A stretch of 64,000 nt of DNA, taken from assembly GCF_013393905.1 (NCBI RefSeq), contig NZ_CP040274.1, forward strand, positions 1-64,000. Direction: 5' to 3'. This document shows positions 35,453-45,357 of this stretch, piece by piece. A program made the translations under genes and the position numbers. Every line of letters begins with the position of its first letter. Positions within the stretch are counted from its first letter, which is position 1. The DNA is from Nostoc sp. C052. GTDB lineage: Bacteria; Cyanobacteriota; Cyanobacteriia; Cyanobacteriales; Nostocaceae. Below the pieces are notes generated by a model, which saw only the letters and a program-made list of their open reading frames with translations, ran no database searches and was not told where the DNA came from.

Positions 35453-37087
35453 AGTGGAATGGCACTAAGAAAAGCTCGAAGCTATGTAGAATAAAGGCTA
35501 CAGCTTTAATGCCCAGTCCCGCAGTCATGGTATGAGTCAGGCGATGCCTTCGGCAACGTCAGAGACGAACGCAGATGGAGAAATGATGCAGGGTTGCCCA
35601 AAAATTTTGTAGTTAGAAAAAGCTTACTCGTTCATGGAATACTTTCTTTGATACGGGCAAGCCAACACTATAATTACTACTGTGACACTACGAGTACAAA
35701 TTCTCAAGGATAAATTTAGTCAGGGTTTAGGGCTACCTTTCAAAGAACTGTTGCCAGAATCGGTAATAAGACTTGCAATATCTGAGCTAGAAATCAAGTA
35801 TAAAAAGCGATTGTTTGACCCATTTATAAGGTTGTGGGCATTTTTATCACAGGTTTTAGATATGGATAAAAGTTGCCATAATGCTGTCAGTAAAATAATT
35901 GCTCATTTAGCCCAAGAAGAGGTAGAAATCCCTTCAACAGATACGAGTGGTTACTGCCAAGCTAGGGCGAGACTTCCAGAGAAATTATTAGAAAAACTTT
36001 TCAATTGCTCGGCACAAAACCTAGAAACGAAAGTGACCCAAGAACATTTATGGTGTGGTCGCAATGTAAAAGTAATAGATGGTTCAACTGTCTCCATGCC
36101 AGATACCGTAGAGAATCAAAAAGAATACCCCCAACCTAATACCCAAAAAGAGGGATGTGGATTTCCAATTGCTAAAATTGGTGTGATATTCAGTTTAGTG
36201 ACAGGAGCCGCTACTGCTGTGTGTATCGACATTATGAACACTCATGATATTAAATTAGCGAGGAAATTGTACAGTTTTCTTAAACCAAATGATGTCCTTT
36301 TAGGGGATAGAGCTTTTTGTGCTTATGCCGATATGGTTACGATTACCAAACTTGGTTGTGATGCTGTATTTCGGAAGCATCAATCTCGCACAACAACCAT
36401 GCGGAAAGGTAAAATTGTTGGCGATTGCGACAAGGTTGTTACTTGGTATAAATCTAAACGATGCCCACAAGGATTGAGCAAGGATGAATTTGATGCTCTA
36501 CCTTATACCATAACTGTAAGAGAAATTTACTACTACATTGTTATTCCTGGTTTTCGCACTCAACAAGTCAGTTTAATTACTACTCTTTTAGATAAATCTT
36601 CTTATTCTACTCTCGAAATTGTTGGGCTTTACAGTAAACGTTGGGATGTTGAATTGGATTTAAGACATCTTAAAACTACTTTGGGAATGGATGTTTTGCG
36701 CTGTAAAACCCCCTCAATGGTACGCAAAGAAATTTATGTTTATTTGCTTGCCTATAATTTACTTCGTAGTTTGATGTGGTCTGCGGGTACTACTTACGGC
36801 AATCCTCCGTTACGCCTATCGCTGCAAGGTACTCGCCACCATTTAAATAACTTTATTCCCAAATTTTTAGCTGCAACTTCAACAAAACTTTTTCAAATTT
36901 ATTGGACTTTACTTAAAGTTATTGCTCACAAGGCTGTGAGTGATCGCCCTGGAAGAAGTGAACCACGAGTCCGTAAACGTCGCCCGAAAGCCTACCCCCT
37001 AATGACTAAACCCCGGCATGAATTACAAGAGCAATTGCAAATCGCTTAAACCACAAGTGTTTCGGCTTTTCTTAGTGCCATTCCACT
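35453..37087 (+). mobile_element. IS4-family insertion sequence (about 1.63 kb)
   Basis: Terminal inverted repeats start AGTGGAATGGCACTAAGAAA and are perfect over 23 bp (35453-35475 and 37065-37087). It encodes one complete transposase. No clear target duplication is visible, consistent with a deletion on one side of the CHAT fragment. A solo copy of the same end (19 bp) lies at 59803-59821. Confidence 0.85.
35682..37049 (+). CDS. IS4-family transposase
   Basis: 455-aa DDE transposase starting at GTG 35682. The catalytic residues are visible: Asp in VKVIDGSTVSMPDT, Asp in VLLGDRAFCAYAD, and Glu within YSKRWDVELDLRHLK, which is the Y-2-R-3-E-6-K signature of the IS4 family. The N-terminal domain (LPESVIRLAISELEIKYKKR) and the basic C-terminus (EPRVRKRRPKAYPLM) are complete. 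No frameshift is seen, so it may be active. Confidence 0.92.
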   Translation: MTLRVQILKDKFSQGLGLPFKELLPESVIRLAISELEIKYKKRLFDPFIRLWAFLSQVLDMDKSCHNAVSKIIAHLAQEEVEIPSTDTSGYCQARARLPEKLLEKLFNCSAQNLETKVTQEHLWCGRNVKVIDGSTVSMPDTVENQKEYPQPNTQKEGCGFPIAKIGVIFSLVTGAATAVCIDIMNTHDIKLARKLYSFLKPNDVLLGDRAFCAYADMVTITKLGCDAVFRKHQSRTTTMRKGKIVGDCDKVVTWYKSKRCPQGLSKDEFDALPYTITVREIYYYIVIPGFRTQQVSLITTLLDKSSYSTLEIVGLYSKRWDVELDLRHLKTTLGMDVLRCKTPSMVRKEIYVYLLAYNLLRSLMWSAGTTYGNPPLRLSLQGTRHHLNNFIPKFLAATSTKLFQIYWTLLKVIAHKAVSDRPGRSEPRVRKRRPKAYPLMTKPRHELQEQLQIA

Positions 37088-37244
37088 ATAACCCTTGAAA
37101 TGTCGTTAATTTTTGGTCAGGGAGCAACATTGGGGACGCAGCAAGCCTTGGAATAAGTTTCATCTCGAATATACCAATCTGCCACCCATACTAAACGCTC
37201 AAAGGACAAAGTGAAGCGAAGTAAAACTAGGGAGAAAGTCAATT

Positions 37245-40200
37245 TTAAATTGCTCCCAGAACTTTTAGAGAAGCAATAGTTGCTTCGGTTAAACCTGTAA
37301 CGCCAGTAATGTTCATTCCCTCATAAGGTCTTTCGTTTCTTAAAGTTTTTAGGCATTCACCCGTCAAAACATCCCATAATTTAACAGTTTCATCTTCACT
37401 GCCACTTACTAAAGTTCGACTATCTGGACTAAAGGCAACTGACCTGATCCAGTGGGTATGACCATGTAAAGTTTTGATACATTGACCGGATTGAACATCC
37501 CACAACCTTACCGTTTGATCTACGCTACCGCTAGCTAGGATCTTACCAAGAGGACTGAAAGCAACGGACAATACCCAACTTGTGTGTCCCAACAAAATTT
37601 TGAGACATTCACCTGTGCTAACATCCCAGAGCTTGACTGTTTTATCTTTACTGCTACTGGCTAGGATCTTACCAAGAGGACTGAAAGCAACGGACAATAC
37701 CCAACTTGTGTGTCCCAACAAAATTTTGAGACATTCACTTGTGCTAATATCCCAGAGTCTCACAGTTTGGTCATCACTGCCACTAGCCAGGATATTCCCT
37801 TCAGGACTGAAAGCAACAGACCATACTCCATGACTATGTTCCAAAATATTCAAAACGCGACCACTGTTAACATCCCAAAGCCTTACAGTTTTGTCATCAC
37901 TGCCACTAGCCAAAATTTTACCTCCAGGAGCAAAGGCAACTGACTTTACCCAGCCAGTATGTCCCTGTAATATGTTACAGCATTGGCAAGTACTGCTATC
38001 CCACAGCCTTACAAGCCGATCGTAACTGCCACTAGCCAAGATATTACCTTGAGGACTAAAGGCAACAGTTCGGACTCGATTCGGGTGTCCCCGCAAAGTT
38101 TTGTAGCACTTTCCATCCGCGACATCCCAGAGCTTGACGGTTTGGTCCTCACTGCTGCTAATCAGGGTCTGACCACTAGGAGCAAAGGCAACAGACCACA
38201 CTCCATTATTGTATCCCTGCAAGTTTTTTAAGGTTTGACCAGTGCTAACATCCCAAAACCTCACAGTTTGGTCATCACCACCACTGACCAAGGTTTGACC
38301 ATCGGGACTGAAAACAACAGACCAGACCAAACTGGTGTGTCCCTGCAATGTTTTAACGCATTCTCCTGTGCGAAAATTCCATAGTTTCACAGTTTGGTCA
38401 TCACTGCCGCTAGCTAGAATATTACCACTAGGAGCAAAGGCGACTGACCTAACACTGTCACTATGTCCTTGATAAGTTTTTAGGCACTTCCCATCTGAGA
38501 TACTCCAGAGTTTCACAGTTTGGTCATCACCACCGCTAACCAAGGTTTGACCATCCAGATTGAAAGCAACTGATGAAACCGAACTGGTGTGTCCCTGCAA
38601 AGTTCTGACGCATTCTCCTGTGCGGAAATTCCATAGCTTCACGGTTTTATCACTACTAGCACTGGCGATAATTTTACCTTTAGGACTAAAAACTACAGAT
38701 AATACCGAATCACTATGTCCTTGTAAAATTTTGTAGCAATTGCTATCTAAAAGACTCCACAAACGTACTGTCCGATCGTCGCTGCCAGAAGCTAGAATTT
38801 CACCTCCAGGACTGAAGGCAACAGATCGTACCGGCTCAGGATGTCCTGTTAAAGTTTTTAGGCATTCACCTGTGTTGACATCCCACAATTTCACATTTTG
38901 GTCAGTACCTCCACTGCAAAGAGTGCTACCATTCGGACTAAAGGCGATCGCTCGAACCCAATCAATGTGTCCTAAACAGGTCAAAAGTTGTTCGCCCTCA
39001 GCAAAGTCTCGCCACAAGCAAATCTTGCCGTTTGTGTCACTCGCCGCCAAAATTTTTCCGTTGGGGCTGAATGCTAGCGCAGAAATTCTACTGAAATTTT
39101 TAGTAAACATCGATTTAGATAAATTAGCATTTTGGAAATTGACTTGATGTAAATTTATACCGCGCATATCTACTTGCCAAAGGCTCAGGTTAGAAAAATC
39201 ATAACCTCTTAAATCTGTCTTTAACTGACGAAGTAAGCTGACAATATTTCCGCTTGTATACCCAGGTTCAAGCGGAGATTCTGCTTGCAGCTTTACTAAA
39301 ATTTTATTTAAATGATTTTCTAGTCTTTTTAGGGTTTTAAAAATAGTGAAAAGTTCATTTATAATGGGCTTAATAACTAAGCGTATTTGAGTTTCTCTAG
39401 TGTAGTCTTTGGAGTGAGCTTTACTTAAAGCATAATACTTGAGAAGCACAATATTCTGAGTTGCAATTTCTTGATAAGTTTGCTGGATTAATTTGCTAGT
39501 TACATACTCCATTACTAGAGAGTGTAATGTGAAGAGTAAAGTACTTTTTTCACTTAGTGATGACTGAAACTTCTCGATGAAACTTCGTCTGATCAAAGAT
39601 TCTATAGCTTCTAATAATTTGTGTGGTATTACTAATGAATTTAAATCTTCTTGCAATTTGTAGAGTGGAATTGACTCACGATTAATTGCCAACCAGTACA
39701 TAACCACACGTTCTAAATTAGATAAACGCTCAAACTGCTGCTCTAAAACAGCACAGATATCCCCAAAAACAACTGTCTTCTGGTTCAAAAACTCAGAAAT
39801 ATCACCATTAAAGACATCTTGAATAGTTGTTGCAACTATCTTCAAAGCCAATGGATTGCCACAATAAAGCTCAATCAGTGCTTTTTCTTGGGACTCTGCT
39901 CCAGACAGACCTTTGAGGTGAAAAATTTTTTTTCCTTCTTCCTCTTTCAGACCCCTCAGTTGTAATGAACGAACAGCTAGTGCTTGTCCTTCGTGTGAGG
40001 CTACGTCTTTAGGTTTTTCACGAGAAGTCAGCACCAAGGAGCTTTGATGCATGACTTGTCCCAATCGTTTTACCAGTAAACCATAATCCTCATATCCTTC
40101 TCGATAGCACCCAGCATAAGCGCCTGTTTGCAAAATAGTCTCAACATTATCTAATACGATCAGACAGCGTTGTTGTTGCAAATATTCAATTAATTGTGAT

Positions 40201-40817
40201 ATTCTACTACCTACACTTTTTGGTAAGTCAATTTCTAAAACCTGCTCATTAGAGAAAAATTGAATTAAGTTAGCCAGCAGGTCAAAAAGTGGGGGAGCAT
40301 TGTAGAGCGATCGCCAAATAACATACTCAAACCATCCTTGAACTTTTTGTGCTAACTTGGCAGCTAGAGAGGTTTTACCGATTCCTCCCATTCCCAACAG
40401 CGCCACTACTCGACAGCGTTCCTGGATCAGCCATTGCTCCAAGAGAGCAAGTTCATCTGTGCGTCCATAGAAAACAGATACATCCACCATCTCTCCCCAA
40501 TCAAGACGCTTGGGGGCGTTTAAGCTTTGAAGTTTCGCCAAATCAGGATTTAACTTAGAATAGTCGTGGGGATTTAGCACTAAGTTAAACGCCATGAATA
40601 AACAAACAAGCGTTCGTTTGTCAACCCCTTCTTGGTTAGCAAGTATCTTTGCGACTGTATTTGAAGTTAATCCAGCGCGTTCACTTATTTCTTCCAGCGT
40701 GTACTTGGAGCCAGATTTTTCTCGAAGTTCCCCTTCAAGTTTCGTCTTCTGAAGCTTTTGCCAGCCTTCACAAGTAAGTATAACGCCACGATTTCGTTTT
40801 GGCTTGTGCAGATTCAT
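37245..40817 (-). CDS. HTH / NB-ARC NTPase / 14-WD40 repeat protein, copy 1
   Basis: 1190-aa STAND-type signalling ATPase. Residues ~10-80 are a helix-turn-helix (YTLEEISERAGLTSNTVAKI). The NB-ARC domain follows: P-loop GMGGIGKTS at 142-150, Walker B CLIVLDNVE at 218-226, LTSREKP at 263-269 and a GLPLA-like NPLALKIV. A helical arm (~370-540) and a short pentapeptide-repeat-like part (LRGYDFSNLSLWQVDMRGIN) lead to 14 WD40 repeats, enough for two seven-bladed propellers. In such proteins WD40 repeats sense a ligand and ATP drives oligomerisation; some act in defence or programmed death. The effector here would be the HTH. Blades are very alike; 79 bp at 37534-37612 recur exactly at 37660-37738. 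Residues ~101-287 are almost identical to the paralogue at 51676-55257. Confidence 0.9.
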   Translation of the reverse strand: MNLHKPKRNRGVILTCEGWQKLQKTKLEGELREKSGSKYTLEEISERAGLTSNTVAKILANQEGVDKRTLVCLFMAFNLVLNPHDYSKLNPDLAKLQSLNAPKRLDWGEMVDVSVFYGRTDELALLEQWLIQERCRVVALLGMGGIGKTSLAAKLAQKVQGWFEYVIWRSLYNAPPLFDLLANLIQFFSNEQVLEIDLPKSVGSRISQLIEYLQQQRCLIVLDNVETILQTGAYAGCYREGYEDYGLLVKRLGQVMHQSSLVLTSREKPKDVASHEGQALAVRSLQLRGLKEEEGKKIFHLKGLSGAESQEKALIELYCGNPLALKIVATTIQDVFNGDISEFLNQKTVVFGDICAVLEQQFERLSNLERVVMYWLAINRESIPLYKLQEDLNSLVIPHKLLEAIESLIRRSFIEKFQSSLSEKSTLLFTLHSLVMEYVTSKLIQQTYQEIATQNIVLLKYYALSKAHSKDYTRETQIRLVIKPIINELFTIFKTLKRLENHLNKILVKLQAESPLEPGYTSGNIVSLLRQLKTDLRGYDFSNLSLWQVDMRGINLHQVNFQNANLSKSMFTKNFSRISALAFSPNGKILAASDTNGKICLWRDFAEGEQLLTCLGHIDWVRAIAFSPNGSTLCSGGTDQNVKLWDVNTGECLKTLTGHPEPVRSVAFSPGGEILASGSDDRTVRLWSLLDSNCYKILQGHSDSVLSVVFSPKGKIIASASSDKTVKLWNFRTGECVRTLQGHTSSVSSVAFNLDGQTLVSGGDDQTVKLWSISDGKCLKTYQGHSDSVRSVAFAPSGNILASGSDDQTVKLWNFRTGECVKTLQGHTSLVWSVVFSPDGQTLVSGGDDQTVRFWDVSTGQTLKNLQGYNNGVWSVAFAPSGQTLISSSEDQTVKLWDVADGKCYKTLRGHPNRVRTVAFSPQGNILASGSYDRLVRLWDSSTCQCCNILQGHTGWVKSVAFAPGGKILASGSDDKTVRLWDVNSGRVLNILEHSHGVWSVAFSPEGNILASGSDDQTVRLWDISTSECLKILLGHTSWVLSVAFSPLGKILASSSKDKTVKLWDVSTGECLKILLGHTSWVLSVAFSPLGKILASGSVDQTVRLWDVQSGQCIKTLHGHTHWIRSVAFSPDSRTLVSGSEDETVKLWDVLTGECLKTLRNERPYEGMNITGVTGLTEATIASLKVLGAI

Positions 40818-41371
40818 AAACTATGAATACCTATTTTTTAAAGCAAAAGTTCATGACCAGTCCTTTAAAAGTCGCGATCCCAAGGTTGAGCCACTTGTTG
40901 CCCAGATTAATAAAGAAACAAAACAACCTTGGTATACATCTGTGATTATTTGTAGCGAACTGCAAATAGTAACAGTAGATGGTAAATGATGTAATTTCTG
41001 TAGTCGAAGTAAATGAATTTCATACTCACAAAAAATTAAGGCTTAAACCTGAAACTACTATTTCTTAATCATATCTTTACTTAAACAGAATTTAATTATA
41101 GTATGTTGGGATGTTCAATGTATTCATACCTTAGAAGATAATTTATGTAAAGACGAATTCAACTTTATTTCAAATTATTATTTGAAAGTTGGGGATAATT
41201 CTCAAATTCAACTACTAGTCTTTTTTATCTTGGAATTATTGAGTACTTTTGTAATGGAGAACTATATTAAATCGCACTTAATTTTGTGTTAAATTAGCTT
41301 TTTGATTTATCAATACACAACAGTAAAACAGGACTGACTTACCTAGAATCTTAGAAGATAGCTAGTTAAAT
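40818..41371. other. AT-rich spacer upstream of NB-ARC/WD40 copy 1
   Basis: 550 bp. No gene accepted: a 61-codon open frame at 40804-40989 overlaps the NB-ARC start and has no family match. It should hold the promoter of the - strand gene. It does not share the upstream sequence found at the second paralogue. Confidence 0.45.
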
Positions 41372-41753
41372 ATGTCGCACTACCAAACGAAAACTAACAC
41401 CAAATATCCAGGGAATTTTGATGGTAAGTATTTAACATCTTTTCAGCGCAAAATGCTGCAAAAAAGCTTACAAGAAAATATACCTAAGTCTTACTGTCAG
41501 CGTATCGAAATTATGTTACTGACAGATGAGGGCAAATCTCAAACCACGATTTGTCAGATATTAGGGTGCTGCCCAGCAACAGCCAGGCATTGGATGTATA
41601 TAGCGCGCACTGGTATGGCGCATCAATGGCAGGATTGTGCAATTGGTCGCCCTAAAGCAGTAAATGAGGAATATTTAGAGCGTTTAAAAGAACTTGTCAG
41701 TAATAGTCCCCGCGATTACGGCTACTCTTTTCGGTGTTGGACAGGTAACTGGT
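41372..41753 (+). pseudogene. HTH-domain gene, 5' part, split by nested IS elements
   Basis: Encodes MSHYQTKTNTKYPGNFDGKY through YSFRCWTGNW, then the frame runs into an IS. The sequence is a winged or homeodomain-like HTH (LTDEGKSQTTICQILGCCPA, ATARHWMYIARTG) like the N-terminus of IS630-type transposases and of a group of cyanobacterial HTH proteins. The 3' part continues in frame at 44782 (GNWLSQHLAKDLG). Rejoined, the protein would be about 230 aa and lacks any DDE catalytic core, so it may have been a regulator rather than a transposase. Confidence 0.75.
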
Positions 41754-41754
41754 C

Positions 41755-43258
41755 CTGACTTTTCCCGTTAAGTCTCTTTTGCAAGCTGCCAACCTTCACA
41801 AAGGTCATGCAATTTTAACCAACCTCGCCACAGTACCTGGATACCAATTGGTGTTTTGCTTCGATGTTCTAGGTAGCCGCCAAGACGAGCGATCGCTTCG
41901 ACAGCCCAATTAACTGTGAGGAGTTTGGGTAGTTTGGGAGACTTAGCTTTTAAAATCTTGAGTTCAAGGGGATTGAGAACTTCAATTGCCGGAGCTAAAG
42001 GCTGAGTGCGGTGGAGATAAGTCAACTGTAAAAGCTCAACAGCAATCACACTCAAAAATCCAATGAGAGTTTTCATCCCCTCAGCAGCAAGCCGATATTT
42101 TTCTACCTGACATCCCGACTTGAAAATTTTATGATACTCCTCAACTCGCCACCGATAGGAGTACCAGCGTAAAATCATCAAAGCCATCTCGATATCTGCA
42201 ACAACTTCTGTAGTTAGCAACATCCACTCAACAGGAGTTTCACCTTCGGGGCAATCCACTTCTGTGGCATAAACAGCATACACAGGTAGCGGGTCACGAT
42301 TATCAAAACGGTAAGGAGTACGGAGATTAATAGCACAGAATCTGATAGCCAGTTTAGTTTGGCGCTGCGTACGCTTTTGAGTCGGTGGTAATTCGATTTC
42401 TTGTTCAAAAATAATGGGTTGTGCTTCTAACTTTGACCACAGACGTTCACTATTGGAATCTAAACTGCGGTTATGAGCTGCGCGAACCAGAACTCCAGTG
42501 TGTTGAAGTTGACGAGTTTTATCAAAAACTTCTGTGACATCACCTTCGCGGTCGAAAACATGAATCACTCGTGTTTGCTGGCTTACAAGTTTTTCAACCA
42601 AAGTGAGCGCTTCTACCCACTTGTAAGATTCTTTTTGTTCAAACGGGCGGTTTCGGGCTTCTTTCCGGGCTGCGGCTTGTCTTTGTTTTTTTTGTGTTGG
42701 GGTTTCATCCAGTGGTGGTTTCGCCTTTGGCTCCCGATTCCACAGTTTTTGCCACAACAACCCAACTGACTGACCATTCTCAGGTTCTATAGCTAATGCA
42801 CTGTGCAATATTAAACCGTTTCCTCCCTTACCAATTGGGCCGTAACCTTCTTTTTTAGCCTCAATACTGCCATAATCAAAAAAAGTTGTGTCTCCAACAC
42901 ACAGCACTGCGTCGCGTTCTGCAACATTTTCCGCCGTCATCTGACAGTGCGGCTCAATCACGCTTGGAAATTGCACTTTTGGATTGGCAAAAACTCATAG
43001 GCTCTCTTGAGTGCTGTTCCACTGCTGAAAACTTCCGACAGTGCTTTGCCGAATCCCATACTCAGAGCATAACCTACCGACATCGCGCGCTCATTCAATC
43101 GGCGATCGCCCAGTTCTAAAGTTGCAAAATTCTTTTCCCACCAGTCCAGCATTGCTTGTTACCTTTAGCACCCAATTTTACTTACTGTACCGTATTTGCT
43201 GTGCTGTTTATTAAATCCTTTTCCAGCAAGCTTTTCGAGACTTAACGGGAAAAGTCAG
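41755..43258 (-). mobile_element. IS4-family (Tn5/IS50-like) insertion sequence, 1.5 kb
   Basis: Inverted ends CTGACTTTTCCCGTTAAGTC (41755 on) and its reverse complement up to 43258. Flanked by a 10-bp duplication GTAACTGGTC (41745-41754 and 43259-43268). The last base of the duplication is the first base of the adjacent ISAs1 element, so this element entered after ISAs1. Confidence 0.88.
41768..43152 (-). pseudogene. Tn5-like IS4-family transposase with a frameshift
   Basis: The N-terminal part (from 43152, MLDWWEKNFATLELGDRRLN ... AYEFL) and the main part (to 41768) are in different frames. The join falls at a run of five A on the + strand (42989-42993); with six bases the frame would read AYEFFANPKVQFPS, as expected for the family. 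The main part has the Asp in LCVGDTTFFDY, Asp in HVFDREGDV, and the Glu motif YSYRWRVEEYHKIFKSG (Y-2-R-3-E-6-K). Possibilities: a disabling 1-bp deletion, slippage-dependent expression at the homopolymer, or an assembly error. All else is intact. Confidence 0.8.
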
Positions 43259-43267
43259 GTAACTGGT

Positions 43268-44781
43268 CAGGGCAAACGCATCTAAATATAGTACACATAT
43301 ACTAAAAAGCGACAAAGGTAGCGATCGCTGATGGGATGGAGGTTGAGTAATGAGGCATTGATGATAAAGTCATTCTAGAAGTAGAGGAAAGCCCCTAAAA
43401 AAGCGTGAAGCTCAAGCCAAAAATTACGATTGCTGACCACTTTGCTTTAATGGAAGACCCAAGAATAGACCGCACGAAGCGACACAATTTAATAGACATT
43501 CTCACAATTGCTTTATGTATAGTGATATGTGGAGCAGACAGTTGGGTGGCAATTGAATTGTATGGCTGCACAAAATATGAGTGGTTAAAAACATTTTTAG
43601 AGCTACCAAACGGAATACCATCACACGATACATTTGCACGAGTCTTTGCACAATTAAATCCACAGCAATTTCAGTCATGTTTCTTAAATTGGATTAAGTC
43701 AATCCAGATCAGGACGGATAGTGAAGTTGTAGCAATTGATGGCAAAACGTTATGTGGTTCTCATGATAAAAGTAGTGGTCAGAGTGCAATTCAAATGGTG
43801 AGTGTATGGGCAACTACAAATAGATTGGTGTTGGGACAAGTAAAGGTAGATGAAAAATCCAATGAAATTACAGCAATTCCAGAGTTATTAAAGGTATTAG
43901 AACTGTCTGGGTGTATCGTAACAATTGATGCAATCGGTTGTCAGAAAGATATTGTAAAGTTAATTACACAGCAAAACGCAGATTATGTAATAACTTTAAA
44001 AAAGAATCAAGGAAATCTCTATGATGAAGTTGAAAACCTATTCAAGTCAGGGATAAGCACAGGTTTTCAAGGGTTTGGACATAGCACATATAAAACAGAA
44101 GAAACGGGGCATGGTCGTCATGAAATTCGCCACTATGTCATGTTATCTGATATTCAATCTCGGCTTGACCCTAATTCAGTTTGGTCAAACTTTAATAGTA
44201 TTGGGATGGTAGAATCCGTCCGGCAAGTAAATGGTAAAACAACGGTGGAGACTCGTTATTTTATTAGTAGTCTTAAGGATAATGCCAAAAAATTTGCTAA
44301 TTCTGTTCGTAGTCACTGGGGAATAGAAAATTCATTGCATTGGGTATTGGATGTAGCTTTAAAAGAAGATGACTGTCGTAGGGGAAAAGATAATGCTCCA
44401 CAAAATTTTGCAGTAATGCGGCACATAGCAGTAAATCTTTTAGGTAAAGAGCAGCGTGTGAAAAGGGGAATCAAAAATAAACAGTTTTTAGCAGCAATGG
44501 ACAATAAATATTTAGAAAGAGTTTTAGCTTTAGCATAAACTAGCCTGGCAACAATTTAGTTATGATTATTGCTTATTTTTAGGGATCAGCTTACTTAGGG
44601 GTTGCTGAATAGTCAGTTAATTTATCCTTAGACAAGAGTTCTTTCATTAGAGATAAGCTAACTTATATGTTAGTAAAAGGAGCGATTTGTTATGTTTATA
44701 TTTTTGTCAAATTTTGCACTTATATAAATGATTTTGAAATCCTCATTAGTTTTTATTAGGAAATAAGGTGCGTTTCCCCTG
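43268..44781 (+). mobile_element. ISAs1-family insertion sequence, 1.5 kb
   Basis: Left end CAGGGCAAACGCATCTAA (43268 on) pairs with the right end, whose reverse complement is CAGGGGAAACGCACCTTA (to 44781): 15 of 18 bases match. The original 10-bp target duplication is GGTAACTGGT, left copy 41744-41753 (now separated by the Tn5-like insertion) and right copy 44782-44791. Confidence 0.85.
43405..44538 (+). CDS. ISAs1-family transposase
   Basis: 377-aa transposase from GTG 43405. The N-terminal DDE_Tnp_1-associated region (ITIADHFALMEDPRIDRTKR) and core are as in ISAs1: VVAIDGKTLCGSHD (first Asp), VTIDAIGCQKDI (second Asp), NADYVITLKKNQGNLYDEV, and HWGIENSLHWVLDVALKEDD with the Glu. Frame and length are complete. 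The host element is intact apart from the second insertion at its left junction, so it may still be active. Confidence 0.92.
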   Translation: MKLKPKITIADHFALMEDPRIDRTKRHNLIDILTIALCIVICGADSWVAIELYGCTKYEWLKTFLELPNGIPSHDTFARVFAQLNPQQFQSCFLNWIKSIQIRTDSEVVAIDGKTLCGSHDKSSGQSAIQMVSVWATTNRLVLGQVKVDEKSNEITAIPELLKVLELSGCIVTIDAIGCQKDIVKLITQQNADYVITLKKNQGNLYDEVENLFKSGISTGFQGFGHSTYKTEETGHGRHEIRHYVMLSDIQSRLDPNSVWSNFNSIGMVESVRQVNGKTTVETRYFISSLKDNAKKFANSVRSHWGIENSLHWVLDVALKEDDCRRGKDNAPQNFAVMRHIAVNLLGKEQRVKRGIKNKQFLAAMDNKYLERVLALA

Positions 44782-45099
44782 GGTAACTGGTTGAGTCAAC
44801 ATTTGGCAAAAGACTTGGGAATTCAGGTAACTGGTCAACATATTAATCGACTGCTAAAGCAAATGGGGCTATCGATTCGACCAAAACCTATCACTGCTGA
44901 GGAAAACACAATAGAAAAAGCGAAGGGTTCCAAAATTTTAATTGGGGACCTAAAAACAGCAAATACGCCAGATCATACTGAATTTTTGCCTATTAACTTT
45001 GCAAAATTAGGAACAGACTCAAGCATTCATGGTGCAAAATCTATCAGATCCGTTAGTCTCTCTGGAACCTATGGGAGAGGGAAATTATTTAATCGCTGA
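44782..45099 (+). pseudogene. HTH-domain gene, 3' part
   Basis: In-frame continuation of 41372-41753 after the target duplication: GNWLSQHLAKDLGIQVTGQH, LLKQMGLSIRPKP, then a ~60-residue tail of unknown type (ILIGDLKTANTPDHTEFLPI ... YGRGKLFNR). The tail contains none of the IS630 catalytic motifs. Removing both insertions and the extra duplications restores one open frame of about 230 codons. Confidence 0.72.
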
Positions 45100-45357
45100 T
45101 TATAGCTTTTTATTGAACAAAAATAAACTATTTATGTTCTCAAAATTTTCCTGACTGATGTCGAGTCAACACAGTTGGGAGCAATGCGATTTTGTGGGAT
45201 GATTCCAAATTGAGTGCGATCGCTAATGTCCACACAGAGATAAAAAGTAATTGCTTCTTGCGTTATTTTTATGATAAACAGGATTTACGCAATTGGCACA
45301 GGGCGATCGCAAATTAGCAGTACATTTGTACTGCATTAAAGGCAGAAGGTTTGAGAT

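Noticed and set aside
35682..37049. Possibility that the IS4 gene is a plasmid or phage recombinase
   Set aside because: The Y-2-R-3-E-6-K signature and flanking 23-bp inverted repeats fit IS4.
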